Below are positions 43,443-53,488 of a DNA stretch of 64,000 nucleotides, piece after piece (position 1 is the stretch's first letter; each line of letters starts with the position of its first letter). The notes beneath the pieces were generated by a model. That model saw nothing but the letters and a program-made list of their open reading frames with translations. It ran no database searches and was not told the DNA's origin. Source of the stretch: Bacilli bacterium (GTDB lineage Bacteria > Bacillota_I > Bacilli_A > RFN20 > CAG-826); assembly GCA_016298185.1 (NCBI GenBank), contig JAEDDA010000002.1, forward strand, positions 1 through 64,000, read 5' to 3'. Position numbers and translations under genes: made by a program.

Positions 43443-46196
43443 ATGGATTATAAAGATACATTATTGATGCTTAAAACAAACTTTGAAATGCGTGGCAATC
43501 TCGCACAAAAAGAACCTGTCTTAGTAGAAAAATGGAAAGCAGAAAATTTATATGAAGAAATGAATCGTAACCGCAAGGATGCGATTGAATTTGTTTTACA
43601 TGATGGCCCTCCATACGCAAACGGTGATATGCACTGTGGCCATATGCTCAATAGAGTCCTAAAGGATTTTGTCGTGCGTTATAAGAATATGCAAGGCTAT
43701 AAGACACCATTTGTTTTTGGCTGGGATACACATGGTCTTCCAATTGAAAACCAAGTCACAAAATCTGGTGTTAATAGAAAAACTACACCAATCGCGGAAT
43801 TCCGTAAGAAATGTGAAGAATATGCTCATAAGCAAGTCGAAAGACAAAAAGAGCAAATTAGAAGATTGGGTTTAGTTGGTGATTTTGATCATCCATACTT
43901 AACTCTTCAAAAAGAATTTGAAGCTAAACAAATTGAAGTCTTTGCCAAAATGGCATTAAGAGGACTTATCTATAAAGGATTAAAACCAGTTTATTGGTCT
44001 CCAAGTAGTGAATCCGCATTAGCGGAAGCAGAAATTGAATATAAGGATGTAACAAGTCATTCCATCTATGTTGCCTTCCCAGTTAGAGATGGTAAAGGTG
44101 TCGTGGATAATGATGCGAGATTTGTCATTTGGACAACAACTCCTTGGACATTACCTGCTAACTTAGCAATTTCCGCCCACCCAGACTTTGTCTATGGTGA
44201 ATATATGACTAATAAAGGAAAACTTGTTTTCCTTCAAGAATTCGCTGAAAAACTCACCGAAGAATTAGAATTAGGCGAAATCAAATTATTAAAGACAATG
44301 AAAGGCAGCGATTTAGAATTCGTTGTTTGCAAACACCCATTCTATGATCGCGATTCCTTAGTTATCGTTGGTACCCACGTTACAAATGACGCTGGTACTG
44401 GTTTGGTCCATACTGCTCCAGGACATGGTGTGGAAGACTATCAAGTCTGCTTAAAATATCCTGGAAGAGGATTGGAACCATACTGCCCTGTTGATGAACA
44501 TGGTTATATGATGGAAGGAACAGGCGAAGGAATCGAAGGTTTGTTCTATGAACAAGCAAACGATGCTGTCCTTAAAATTATCAAAGAAAATGGTTCATTA
44601 TTAAAACATCAAACATTCGTTCACTCCTATCCACATGACTGGAGAACAGGCAAACCATTAATCTTCAGAGCCACAAATCAATGGTTTTGCTCAATTGAAC
44701 CAATTAGAGAAGAAACCCTTAAGATTATTCATGATACAAAATGGTACCCAGCTTGGGGCGAAACAAGAATGGTCAATATGATTAAAGACCGTGCTGATTG
44801 GTGTATTTCTCGTCAAAGAGCATGGGGTGTCCCGATCCCAATCTTCTATGCGGAAGATGGCACTCCAATTATTGAAAAAGAAGTCTTCGCGCATGTCGCA
44901 AATCTCTTTAGAGAATACGGCAGTAATATTTGGTATGAAAAGAGTGCAAAAGAATTATTGCCAGAAGGATATAAGAACGAACATTCACCTAATGGTGAAT
45001 TCACTAAAGAAAATGACATTATGGATGTCTGGTTTGATAGTGGTTCCTCTTGGGCTGGTGTCTTACAAGATAGAGGTATTAAATACCCATCCGATTTATA
45101 TCTTGAAGGCAGTGACCAATATAGAGGTTGGTTTAACTCCAGCTTAATCGTTTCCGTTGCTACTGAAGATAAAGCCCCATACAAGGCTGTTGTGAGCCAT
45201 GGTTGGGTATTAGATGAACACGGAGAACAAATGCACAAATCCAAAGGTAACGGCGTTGATCCGAGCAAGATTGCTAATGTTTATGGCGCTGATATCTTAA
45301 GACTTTGGGTTGCTAGTGTTGACTATCAACAAGATGTTCGTATCGGTGATAACTTAATCAAACAAATCGCTGATCAATATAGAAAGATTAGAAATACCCT
45401 AAAGTTCATCTCTTGGAACTTAGTGGATTTCGAACCAGTAAAATCAGTTTCTTCATTTGAGAAAGTTGACTTATTCATTTTGAATAAGTTAGATGAAGTG
45501 ACAAACTTCGTTATTGATTCATTTGATAAATATGACTTCAGCAGTGCAATCAGCGCGATTATGACATTTATGTCCGCTGATTTATCTTCATTCTATTTGG
45601 ATATCAATAAGGATGTCTTATACTGCGAAAGTAAAGATAGTGTGAGAAGATTACAAGTTCAAACAGCTTTATATAGAATTGGTGAAGTTTTATTAAGACT
45701 CTTGAACCCAATCCTTCCATTTACAATGGATGAATTCAATAACAACCTCCCAGGTAGAAGAGAAAAGAATGTTCAATTCCTCGATTATCCAAAGCATCGC
45801 ATTAGAGGCGATAAAGAAGCCAAAATCGAAGCGGAATATCAACTCCTCAAGTCATTACGTAGTGATGTCTTAAAGAGCCTAGAAGAGGCCAGAAATAACA
45901 AAGTTATTGGCTCTAGCCAAGAAGCAAAAGTGGAATTAGTTATTGTTAATGATAAAGAAGCATACACTAAGTTATTAGAGCAAATTAACGTAGAACAACT
46001 CGCAAAGATCTTTGTGGTGTCTGAAGTGGTCTTGAAAGAAGACTTGGATGCTCCTGTATTAGAGGTTGCAAAAGTAAAAGTGCTTAGACACGCTGGTCAC
46101 TTCTGCGAACGCTGCTGGAACTATGAAGATGATGCATCATTACAAGAAGATGGCACATACTTATGTAAACGCTGCCAGAAAGTCGTAGGTAAATAA
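43443..46196 (+). CDS. ileS: isoleucyl-tRNA synthetase
   Basis: The 917-aa class I synthetase has the HIGH motif as HCGH within YANGDMHCGHMLNR (about 60-73), the CP1 editing domain (about 190-390), the KMSKS loop as MHKSKGN (about 597-603) and a C-terminal zinc ribbon with CERC and CKRC. ATG 43443 is chosen because AAGGAG lies nine bases upstream; an in-frame ATG at 43419 precedes that site. No T-box is seen upstream. Confidence 0.96.
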   Translation: MDYKDTLLMLKTNFEMRGNLAQKEPVLVEKWKAENLYEEMNRNRKDAIEFVLHDGPPYANGDMHCGHMLNRVLKDFVVRYKNMQGYKTPFVFGWDTHGLPIENQVTKSGVNRKTTPIAEFRKKCEEYAHKQVERQKEQIRRLGLVGDFDHPYLTLQKEFEAKQIEVFAKMALRGLIYKGLKPVYWSPSSESALAEAEIEYKDVTSHSIYVAFPVRDGKGVVDNDARFVIWTTTPWTLPANLAISAHPDFVYGEYMTNKGKLVFLQEFAEKLTEELELGEIKLLKTMKGSDLEFVVCKHPFYDRDSLVIVGTHVTNDAGTGLVHTAPGHGVEDYQVCLKYPGRGLEPYCPVDEHGYMMEGTGEGIEGLFYEQANDAVLKIIKENGSLLKHQTFVHSYPHDWRTGKPLIFRATNQWFCSIEPIREETLKIIHDTKWYPAWGETRMVNMIKDRADWCISRQRAWGVPIPIFYAEDGTPIIEKEVFAHVANLFREYGSNIWYEKSAKELLPEGYKNEHSPNGEFTKENDIMDVWFDSGSSWAGVLQDRGIKYPSDLYLEGSDQYRGWFNSSLIVSVATEDKAPYKAVVSHGWVLDEHGEQMHKSKGNGVDPSKIANVYGADILRLWVASVDYQQDVRIGDNLIKQIADQYRKIRNTLKFISWNLVDFEPVKSVSSFEKVDLFILNKLDEVTNFVIDSFDKYDFSSAISAIMTFMSADLSSFYLDINKDVLYCESKDSVRRLQVQTALYRIGEVLLRLLNPILPFTMDEFNNNLPGRREKNVQFLDYPKHRIRGDKEAKIEAEYQLLKSLRSDVLKSLEEARNNKVIGSSQEAKVELVIVNDKEAYTKLLEQINVEQLAKIFVVSEVVLKEDLDAPVLEVAKVKVLRHAGHFCERCWNYEDDASLQEDGTYLCKRCQKVVGK

Positions 46197-46198
46197 TT

Positions 46199-46900
46199 AT
46201 GCAAGGTAACGAAATTTGGAACAAAGTCCTAAAAGGACTTAAGTGGTTCTTGCATTCATATATTTGGATATTTGTCATTTTCTTTGCATGTGACTTAACC
46301 ACCAAATTATGTATTGTTAATAATATGAACCCTGGTGATTCAATCACCCTTATTCCTTCTTGGAATAGCGCAAAACCATTCTTAGCTATCACATACACAG
46401 TGAATACAAACGCCGCATTCAGTTTTGGTGTCGGCTCTCACTTAGCCAATAGAATCTTCTATAGCATTATTGCCACATGTGGTTTCATTATCATTGTCAC
46501 ATTCTTTATTTGGAAATATAAGAAACTCCATGGCGTTGTCAAAGCATGCTTAATGCTTATGGCAGTCGGTGCTTTAGGAAATTTAGTGGACCGCTTATTT
46601 TATAGTGCAGCATTCTTAAAGGCTCCAGAAAATGGTGTTGTTGACTGGATTGATTTTGCAGTTATCTGGCCATTTATCTTTAATATTGCTGATAGCTGTG
46701 TTGTTATTGGTGTCATCATTATGATTGTTTATTTAATCGTTGATGAGGTTAAAACTGTTAAAGCCAAAAGAAAAGCCGAAATTAAGGAACATGGCGAAAA
46801 AGTTTTATCTAAAGAAGAACTCTCTAGACTTGAAGGTCAAGGCGCCGCTAGTGAAGATATTAATGAAGAAGAAGACAAACACGGTGTCGAAGGAAAATAA
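46199..46900 (+). CDS. lspA: lipoprotein signal peptidase II
   Basis: The 233-aa membrane aspartic protease cuts prolipoproteins, of which this window has at least six. Four helices are present; catalytic motifs are GNLVDRL (Asp 131) and FNIADSCVVIG (Asp 165), with NTNAAFSFG near 63-71. The charged C-terminal tail of about 45 residues is longer than usual. It lies two bases after ileS. Confidence 0.95.
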   Translation: MQGNEIWNKVLKGLKWFLHSYIWIFVIFFACDLTTKLCIVNNMNPGDSITLIPSWNSAKPFLAITYTVNTNAAFSFGVGSHLANRIFYSIIATCGFIIIVTFFIWKYKKLHGVVKACLMLMAVGALGNLVDRLFYSAAFLKAPENGVVDWIDFAVIWPFIFNIADSCVVIGVIIMIVYLIVDEVKTVKAKRKAEIKEHGEKVLSKEELSRLEGQGAASEDINEEEDKHGVEGK

Positions 46901-46911
46901 TATATTATTCA

Positions 46912-47817
46912 ATGGAAAAATTTATCGTTAAAGAAACTCAAAATAATATGCGACTAGATAAAGTTCTGGTCGCTTTTATGAGTGATAAATCAAGAAACTA
47001 TATCTCTAAACTTATTGATGATGGTAAATGCTTTGTTAATGACAAAGTAGCAAAAGCATCATTAAAGGTTAAACCAGAAGATGTCATTTCTATCGATATT
47101 CCAGAAGATAAGCCTTTAGATGTTAAAGGGGAAGATATTCCATTAAATATCATTTATGAAGATGAAGACATTCTCATTATTGATAAACAACAAGGACTTG
47201 TCGTTCATCCATCCAATGGACATTGGGAACATACGTTAGTGAATGCAATTATGCATCACTGCAAAGATTTAAGCGCGATTAATGGCGTGATTAGACCTGG
47301 TATCGTTCATCGTATTGATAAAGATACTTCTGGCCTTATTTGTGTAGCAAAAAACGATGTTGCGCACAATTTTTTAGCCGAACAACTCAAAGACCACACA
47401 ATGAGCAGAACATATGTGGCCTTAGTAAGAGGTGTCATTAAAGAAAACCATGGCACAATTAACATGCCAATTGGTAGAGATAGCAGAAATCGTCAAAAGA
47501 TGGCGGTTACTAGAAATAACTCTAAAGAAGCTATCACAAACTTTGATGTTATAAAGAGATTTGCAAATAATACATTAATTGAATGCCACCTAGTGACAGG
47601 AAGAACCCACCAAATTAGAGTTCATATGTCATATATCGGATATCCTGTAGAAGGCGATCCATTATATGGTGGTAGAAACTACAAGAAACTATATGATGGT
47701 GGGCAACTTCTCACCGCGGTTAAATTAAAACTCATTCACCCAAGAAGTAAAAAAGAAATGGAGTTTGAAACCAAACTCCCATCTTACTTCCAAAATATAA
47801 TTGATAATTTAGAATAA
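46912..47817 (+). CDS. rluD: RluD-family 23S rRNA pseudouridine synthase
   Basis: The 301-aa protein has an S4 domain (about 12-75) and the RluA/RluD catalytic motif HRIDKDTSGLICVAK (catalytic Asp near 137), with LVTGRTHQIRVH near 222-233. It makes pseudouridine in 23S rRNA, typically at helix 69, though the exact site is not certain. It follows lspA by 11 bases, as in many Firmicutes. Confidence 0.92.
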   Translation: MEKFIVKETQNNMRLDKVLVAFMSDKSRNYISKLIDDGKCFVNDKVAKASLKVKPEDVISIDIPEDKPLDVKGEDIPLNIIYEDEDILIIDKQQGLVVHPSNGHWEHTLVNAIMHHCKDLSAINGVIRPGIVHRIDKDTSGLICVAKNDVAHNFLAEQLKDHTMSRTYVALVRGVIKENHGTINMPIGRDSRNRQKMAVTRNNSKEAITNFDVIKRFANNTLIECHLVTGRTHQIRVHMSYIGYPVEGDPLYGGRNYKKLYDGGQLLTAVKLKLIHPRSKKEMEFETKLPSYFQNIIDNLE

Positions 47818-47818
47818 A

Positions 47819-48730
47819 TTATTTGTTAATAACTTCGCTGTAATTGGCGAAGTTTTTCTTTGCCACTTTATATAATTCTTCCTCGCCATATTTATCTAAA
47901 AATCTCTTAGCGAATTCGGTGACTTTTTTGCTCGCTCCAAATGGGAAATCCATTCCGTATTTTTCTGATAATTTTTTCATCTCTTTGAGATAGGAATATC
48001 TGGCAATCACACTTGCTAATGCAACACATGGGAAATAGGACTCGCCTTTAGTTCTAAAAGTGATGTCTTTTACTTGTTCTTCGTTCGCATCATTAAGATA
48101 TTTATAATATGTCTTTTCTGCGACAAATTGATCAACAAAGATATTAAGGACATCAATATATTCTTTATGCATATTAAGAAGCGCTCTATTATGCATTTTG
48201 GCTTTCATAGAATTGAGGTTTTCACCCTTATCTAACATCTCATTATATTTCTCGTTGGGAAGTGTTAATTTTGAGAATTTAAATTGTTTTACAATTTCTG
48301 GACCAACTTCGAGTATCTTCTTATCAGTCATTTTCTTGCTGTCGTGGATACCTAATTCAATAAGCTTTTTAATATCTCTTTCACTAACAAATGCGGCCAC
48401 GACAATCATAGGACCTAAGAAATCACCGACACCGACTTCATCGCTGCCGATTTGATCACCAAAATAAAGCCAACCTTCTTTAACTTTTTCTTCCTTTTCT
48501 TGCTTCTCAACTTCTGGATTCCACACTCTAGCTTCTTCTAAAGCGTTTTCGCCAAAGAATGTAACTTTCTTATTTTCTTTTTTTGAAAGATAAGCGGTGA
48601 TAATGACATCATTTTTACGCGCTTGAAAATCAACATATTCTCCTTGGCTATTTTCTAAACAGTCAGAATAGTATTCTTTCATAACTTCCACTAAAGTGGA
48701 TGGAACAGTAATAGTGATGTTTTCTTTCAT
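47819..48730 (-). CDS. rnhC: ribonuclease HIII
   Basis: The 303-aa enzyme cuts RNA in RNA-DNA hybrids. It has the TBP-like N-terminal domain (about 1-80) and the RNase H core with GSDEVGVGDFLGPMIVVA (about 94-111) and HDSKKMTDK (about 128-136). Convergent with the pseudouridine synthase gene with a one-base gap. No ribosome site; the predicted -10 lies seven bases before the ATG. Confidence 0.93.
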   Translation of the reverse strand: MKENITITVPSTLVEVMKEYYSDCLENSQGEYVDFQARKNDVIITAYLSKKENKKVTFFGENALEEARVWNPEVEKQEKEEKVKEGWLYFGDQIGSDEVGVGDFLGPMIVVAAFVSERDIKKLIELGIHDSKKMTDKKILEVGPEIVKQFKFSKLTLPNEKYNEMLDKGENLNSMKAKMHNRALLNMHKEYIDVLNIFVDQFVAEKTYYKYLNDANEEQVKDITFRTKGESYFPCVALASVIARYSYLKEMKKLSEKYGMDFPFGASKKVTEFAKRFLDKYGEEELYKVAKKNFANYSEVINK

Positions 48731-48737
48731 ATAAATA

Positions 48738-48746
48738 ACTTTATCA
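48738..48746 (-). promoter_or_regulatory. extended -10 of rnhC, leaderless
   Basis: Read on the minus strand this is TGATAAAGT, ending seven bases before the rnhC ATG, so the transcript should begin at the start codon. Confidence 0.45.
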
Positions 48747-48782
48747 TATTTTTCATTACTGATTAAGCATTTCGCGTATGTG

Positions 48783-48791
48783 TGATATTAT
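48783..48791 (+). promoter_or_regulatory. extended -10 of mutS2, leaderless
   Basis: TGATATTAT ends six bases before the ATG at 48798, with no ribosome site possible between. Confidence 0.6.
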
Positions 48792-48797
48792 ATTTGC

Positions 48798-51101
48798 ATG
48801 CAAGACATTTATGCGACATTTGAATTCAATAAAATTCAAGAATCTATTAAAGAATACGCAAAAACCGAATTAGCAAGAGAACAAATAGATAACTTGAAGA
48901 TGTTTTCTAACCAAGAAGAAGTCAAATCTTCTCTTTTAGATTTGGATGAAATGATTTCTATTATAAATAGATTTGGTGTGATGCCTATCGCCACAAGTGC
49001 GAACGCTTTATATCTTATTGATCTCGCTAAGAAAACAGGTTTATTAACTCCAAGAGATTTAAACCTTATCGCAGATGATGTATTAACCAGCCAAGCTATT
49101 AATAAATTCGTTACAAAGATTGATATTTCTTATAAACGCATCATGAACAAGATTTCTACTTTTGAAGATTTATCTTCATTAGAAAAAGAAATCCATAGAG
49201 TTATTACTAATTCTTTAACCGTTAGTGATAACGCCACTCCTGAATTAAAAGAGATTAGACAAAAGATTAGAAAATGCGAATCTTCCTTACAACAAAAGGT
49301 TGCTTCATTAGCATTTACTTATAGTAAATATTTAAACGATGATAACGCCACAATTAGAGATGGCCACTTTGTCTTACCTGTTAAAACAGTGGATAAGAGC
49401 AAAGTCTTAGGTATTGTCTATGATGTCTCTGATAGCGGTGCAACCACATTCATCGAGCCAATGGAAATTGTCCAAATCAATAACCAACTCACATCCTTAA
49501 AAGTGGAAGAAAACGATGAAGTAAGAAGAATCCTAAAAGGATTAACCGCACTAGTTTTATTACAAGAAAAAGAAATCATCCATAACAATGCAGTTATTGG
49601 TGAACTAGATTATTTAATCGCTAAAGGATTATATGCTAATGAAATTGATGGTATTGTTGCAGATAACCAAAGCGACCAAATCATCACATTAGATGAAGCA
49701 AGACATCCACTCATTGATAAAAACAAAGTGGTGGCTAATTCATATCACTTAGATAGTGAACAAAGAATCGTTATTATCTCTGGTCCAAATGCTGGCGGCA
49801 AAACCGTTAGTTTAAAAACCGTTGGTATCATTGTTATGATGAATCAATGTGGGTTAGCGGTTCCAGCGAAAAAAGCCATTTTAGGATTCTTTAAGAATAT
49901 CTACATTGATATCGGTGATAATCAATCGTTATCCGATAATTTATCCACTTTCTCCGCACACATGAATCAATTAGGAGAAATCACCCAAAGAATCGGTGGA
50001 AAAGATTTATTATTAATCGATGAATTAGGTACAGGTACTGATCCAAAAGAAGGTGAAGCCCTAGCTTTAAGCATCATTAAATACTTAGAAGACAGACACT
50101 GTTTAGCAATGGTGTCATCTCACTTTGCGGCGTTAAAAGAATACGCATTCTTAAGCAAACATATCGATAACTCATCCATGATATTTGATGAAGAAAAACT
50201 TCTTCCAACATATCAATTTAGACAAGGCGCTCCTGGTATGAGCTATGCTTTGGATGTCGCCACTAGATATGGCATTAATGAAAATATAGTTGCTAATGCA
50301 AAGGAATTCTTAAAGAGTCAGAATAAAGATGATGCTAATGAGCTCATATCTATTCTCCAAAAGAAATTAGATGCTGCGAATAAACTTGAGAATGAACTCA
50401 AGAAGAAAGAAAGAGAATATAATGATCGCGCTAACAAGTTAGATGCGGATGAAAAAGCCTATAAAGCAAGAAGAGAAAAACTCCTTGAAAGCGTTAACGA
50501 AGAAAAAGAAGAAATCTTAGAAGCCGCCAAAAAAGAAGTTAGAGAAATCATCGATTCCTTAAAACAAGATGGCGCTACTCTTCAAGAAGCCCATAAAAAG
50601 CTCCACGCTATTGAAGATTTAGAAGAAAGCCAAGAACTTGTTTCATATAACGAAGAACTTAAAGAAAACGATTATGTGACCATTCCTGCATATGACATGA
50701 ATGGTAGGATAAGCAAAATCGAGAAGAATAAAGCTATTGTTATCGGTGATAACGGTATGTCATTTGCTATTAGTAAAGACAAGTTACATAAGATTAATCC
50801 TCCAAGAGTGAACAACGTAAGAAAGAGTCAAAACACTTTCGATATTTCTCTTGGATTAAATGTTGGCTTAGAACTTAACATTATTGGATTACGTGTTGAA
50901 GAAGCAAAACAAGAACTTATTAAATACATCGATAACTGTCGTCTTAAACACTTTGATCAAGTCCGTATTATTCACGGCTATGGAAGCGGTGCTTTAAGAA
51001 AGATGACTAGAGAATATCTTGATACACAAAAAGATTGTAAATATCGTCCAGGTGACGCTAACGAAGGTGGCGGTGGAGCTACTGTGGTAATTTTCAAATG
51101 A
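48798..51101 (+). CDS. mutS2: MutS2 ATPase/endonuclease
   Basis: The 767-aa protein has the MutS core without mismatch domain, Walker A GPNAGGKTVSLKT (about 328), Walker B LLLIDELGTGTDPKEG, a long coiled coil (about 510-620) and a C-terminal Smr nuclease domain (about 690-767, with IIGLRVEEA and IIHGYGSGALR). It acts in recombination control or in rescue of stalled ribosomes, depending on species. It ends in TGA and overlaps uvrC by four bases. Confidence 0.96.
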   Translation: MQDIYATFEFNKIQESIKEYAKTELAREQIDNLKMFSNQEEVKSSLLDLDEMISIINRFGVMPIATSANALYLIDLAKKTGLLTPRDLNLIADDVLTSQAINKFVTKIDISYKRIMNKISTFEDLSSLEKEIHRVITNSLTVSDNATPELKEIRQKIRKCESSLQQKVASLAFTYSKYLNDDNATIRDGHFVLPVKTVDKSKVLGIVYDVSDSGATTFIEPMEIVQINNQLTSLKVEENDEVRRILKGLTALVLLQEKEIIHNNAVIGELDYLIAKGLYANEIDGIVADNQSDQIITLDEARHPLIDKNKVVANSYHLDSEQRIVIISGPNAGGKTVSLKTVGIIVMMNQCGLAVPAKKAILGFFKNIYIDIGDNQSLSDNLSTFSAHMNQLGEITQRIGGKDLLLIDELGTGTDPKEGEALALSIIKYLEDRHCLAMVSSHFAALKEYAFLSKHIDNSSMIFDEEKLLPTYQFRQGAPGMSYALDVATRYGINENIVANAKEFLKSQNKDDANELISILQKKLDAANKLENELKKKEREYNDRANKLDADEKAYKARREKLLESVNEEKEEILEAAKKEVREIIDSLKQDGATLQEAHKKLHAIEDLEESQELVSYNEELKENDYVTIPAYDMNGRISKIEKNKAIVIGDNGMSFAISKDKLHKINPPRVNNVRKSQNTFDISLGLNVGLELNIIGLRVEEAKQELIKYIDNCRLKHFDQVRIIHGYGSGALRKMTREYLDTQKDCKYRPGDANEGGGGATVVIFK

Positions 51102-52855
51102 CCGAAAAAGTAAAAACCTGTATCGCTAATCTTAAACACCTTCCTGGTGTTTATTTGATGCATGATAAAGACGACAATATTATTTATGTTGGCAAAGCCA
51201 AAGATTTGTTTAAAAGAGTAAGCCAATATTTCTTAAGACCTCAATCTGGTAAGGTTTTTAAGATGGTTACAAATGTCGATTATTTCGAAACCATCATTAC
51301 TGCAAATGAAAAAGAAGCATTAGTGCTCGAAATGAATCTCATTCAGAAATACTATCCGAGATATAACATTCTTCTTAAAGATGGTAGCCATTATCCATAT
51401 ATTGCTCTAAAGAAGAAAGGTGATCCAATTCTTCAAATCAAAAGAAACAATAAAGATAAGAATTATGATTACTTTGGACCATTTCCAAATTCTGGTGCGG
51501 CTTTTCAAACTATATCTTTATTAAATAAAGTATTTCCTATAAGGAAATGCCAAACATTACCTACAACAACTTGTTTATATTATCATCTCGGTCAATGCTT
51601 AGGCCCATGTGTGAACAAGATTGATGAATCCATCTTTAAACAAATGAGAGAAGACATCAAATCCTTTATGCGTGGCAATAATCAAAAGCAAAAAGCGGAA
51701 ATAAAAGAGAAAATGCTTAAAGCAAGCGAAAATCTCGAGTTTGAGACTGCGAATGAATATAAGAAGATACTTGACGCAATCGAACATATTAATATCCAAC
51801 AAAATGTCGAAAATAGTGATAAAAAAGATAGAGATATATTCGCCTTCTCTTCTAGACAAGGCTATCTCGCTCTAGCGGTTCTCTCTTATAGAAAAGGTTT
51901 ATTATTAGGCAAACAAGTTTTTACTGTAGAAGAATTTGGAGATAATGAAGAACAAGTTGCGGATTTGATATTGCAGTTCTATCAAAAATATCCAACACCA
52001 AATGAAGTGGTTATTAATAATAAAAATGTCATCGAACTAATTGGTGAATTATTAGATTCTTCTGTTGTGGAAATGACCAAAGGTAAAGTTCATGAACTTG
52101 TCATTAACGCGAAAGAAAATGCAGATAATGCTTTAGATGAATATTTCTTATCCGCAAGACTTGATTCTAATAAATTAGAAATGCTTGAAGAACTTGGAAG
52201 AATTATTGATATTCCAACCCCATTACACATCGAGTTATTTGATAATTCCCATATTCAAGGAGCTTTCCCTGTCGGTGCAATGGTAGCGTTCATAAATGGC
52301 GAACCCGCGAAGAAGTTATATCGCCGTTTCTTAATTAATCACGAAGAAGCTCGTGATGACTTAGCGAGTATGAAAGAAGTTATCTATCGTCATTATAAGA
52401 GACTTGTTGATGAAGAAAAGAAACTCCCAGATCTTTTACTCGTCGATGGTGGCCTTAATCAAATTAAAGCCGCTGCGCTAGCTTTATTAGAAGCGGGTGC
52501 TAATGTCCCGTTATTTGGCTTATATAAGAATGATAAACATCAAACATCAGGACTTATTGATGGAAGTGGCAAAACATACGAATTAAATGATAAAAATTTA
52601 TTCTTTATGCTTACTAGAATGCAAGATGAAGTCCATAGATTTGCTATCGCTTTTCATAAGGAAAAGAGAAACAAAGGCATGAAAGTATCTATCTTAGATG
52701 ACATTCCAGGACTTGGAGAAAAAAGAAAAGAAATGCTTCTAAGAGCGTATCGTGATTTGAACGCACTTAAGAACGCTTCTATAGAAGAGTTCTCACAAAT
52801 ACTCCCACGTGATGTAGCGGAGAATTTATATAATAAACTACTTGAAATAAAGTAG
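51098..52855 (+). CDS. uvrC: excinuclease ABC subunit C
   Basis: The 585-aa protein makes both cuts in nucleotide excision repair. The GIY-YIG-type domain is at the start (PGVYLMHDKDDNIIYVGKAKDL), a UVR motif at about 195-230, the RNase H-like nuclease with IELFDNSHIQGAFPVGAMV and LLVDGGLNQI, and C-terminal helix-hairpin-helix repeats (about 530-585). Coupled to mutS2 by ATGA. Confidence 0.97.
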   Translation: MTEKVKTCIANLKHLPGVYLMHDKDDNIIYVGKAKDLFKRVSQYFLRPQSGKVFKMVTNVDYFETIITANEKEALVLEMNLIQKYYPRYNILLKDGSHYPYIALKKKGDPILQIKRNNKDKNYDYFGPFPNSGAAFQTISLLNKVFPIRKCQTLPTTTCLYYHLGQCLGPCVNKIDESIFKQMREDIKSFMRGNNQKQKAEIKEKMLKASENLEFETANEYKKILDAIEHINIQQNVENSDKKDRDIFAFSSRQGYLALAVLSYRKGLLLGKQVFTVEEFGDNEEQVADLILQFYQKYPTPNEVVINNKNVIELIGELLDSSVVEMTKGKVHELVINAKENADNALDEYFLSARLDSNKLEMLEELGRIIDIPTPLHIELFDNSHIQGAFPVGAMVAFINGEPAKKLYRRFLINHEEARDDLASMKEVIYRHYKRLVDEEKKLPDLLLVDGGLNQIKAAALALLEAGANVPLFGLYKNDKHQTSGLIDGSGKTYELNDKNLFFMLTRMQDEVHRFAIAFHKEKRNKGMKVSILDDIPGLGEKRKEMLLRAYRDLNALKNASIEEFSQILPRDVAENLYNKLLEIK

Positions 52856-52890
52856 ACGTTTGCTTATTATTATAAACGCGGTAAAAATAT

Positions 52891-52967
<77 letters not shown>

Positions 52968-53008
52968 TTTCAAATTTTCCAAGTCAATAACTTGTGAGAA
53001 TACAGAAC

Positions 53009-53033
53009 AGTACTACATAGTAGTACTTTTTTG
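53009..53033 (+). terminator. Rho-independent terminator after tRNA-Arg
   Basis: AGTACTA and TAGTACT with a five-base loop and six T. Confidence 0.8.
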
Positions 53034-53456
53034 TTTATATGGAGACAATCAATAAGCAAAAGAAAAGCCCAATTTATCAAAATGGGCAGAATTCGAACAG
53101 TCGGTCAATTAGACCTCAACGCGACTCCAAACCAACTCGAGTCGCGTTTGGGGTACCTTTTACCTATTAAAATAGATTCCAAAGTCCACGTTGTATAATT
53201 GTGCTCTTACTTCGGTTTGTCATTCGAAGTTCAATAAATCTAAATTCTCAACATTCTCGTTTCCAATTATGAAAGTCAAATCGGTTCTCGACTTGATAAT
53301 TACCTTTTAAAGAGTTTTCTGAAATTAGGATCATATTCGGTCATTGAGAATTCATTGATTGTTTTCATTGTTTCTTTAATTGTTCTTTTATAGTTTTAAT
53401 GCGTTCACATTTTAAACAAGAAAAACAAATAATTAAACCTAATCAGCCTAAATTAT
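53034..53456. other. gene-free stretch with imperfect tRNA 3'-end copy and hairpin
   Basis: No intact gene is visible. Bases 53137-53161 match the tRNA-Arg 3' end (52946-52970) at 20 of 25 positions. Bases 53118-53148 form a 10-bp inverted repeat (AACGCGACTC/GAGTCGCGTT). On the minus strand, short open stretches around 53180-53400 in different frames look like a decayed gene that I cannot identify. Confidence 0.45.
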
Positions 53457-53465
53457 TGGTAAAAT
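53457..53465 (+). promoter_or_regulatory. extended -10 promoter
   Basis: TGGTAAAAT, followed by an AAGGAC/AAAGGA ribosome site and the ATG at 53489. Confidence 0.5.
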
Positions 53466-53488
53466 ATTTATAAGAAGGACAAAGGACA

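Noticed and set aside
53090..53165. Second tRNA on either strand
   Set aside because: Only the 3'-end similarity and a hairpin are present; no D arm, anticodon arm or acceptor stem can be folded.
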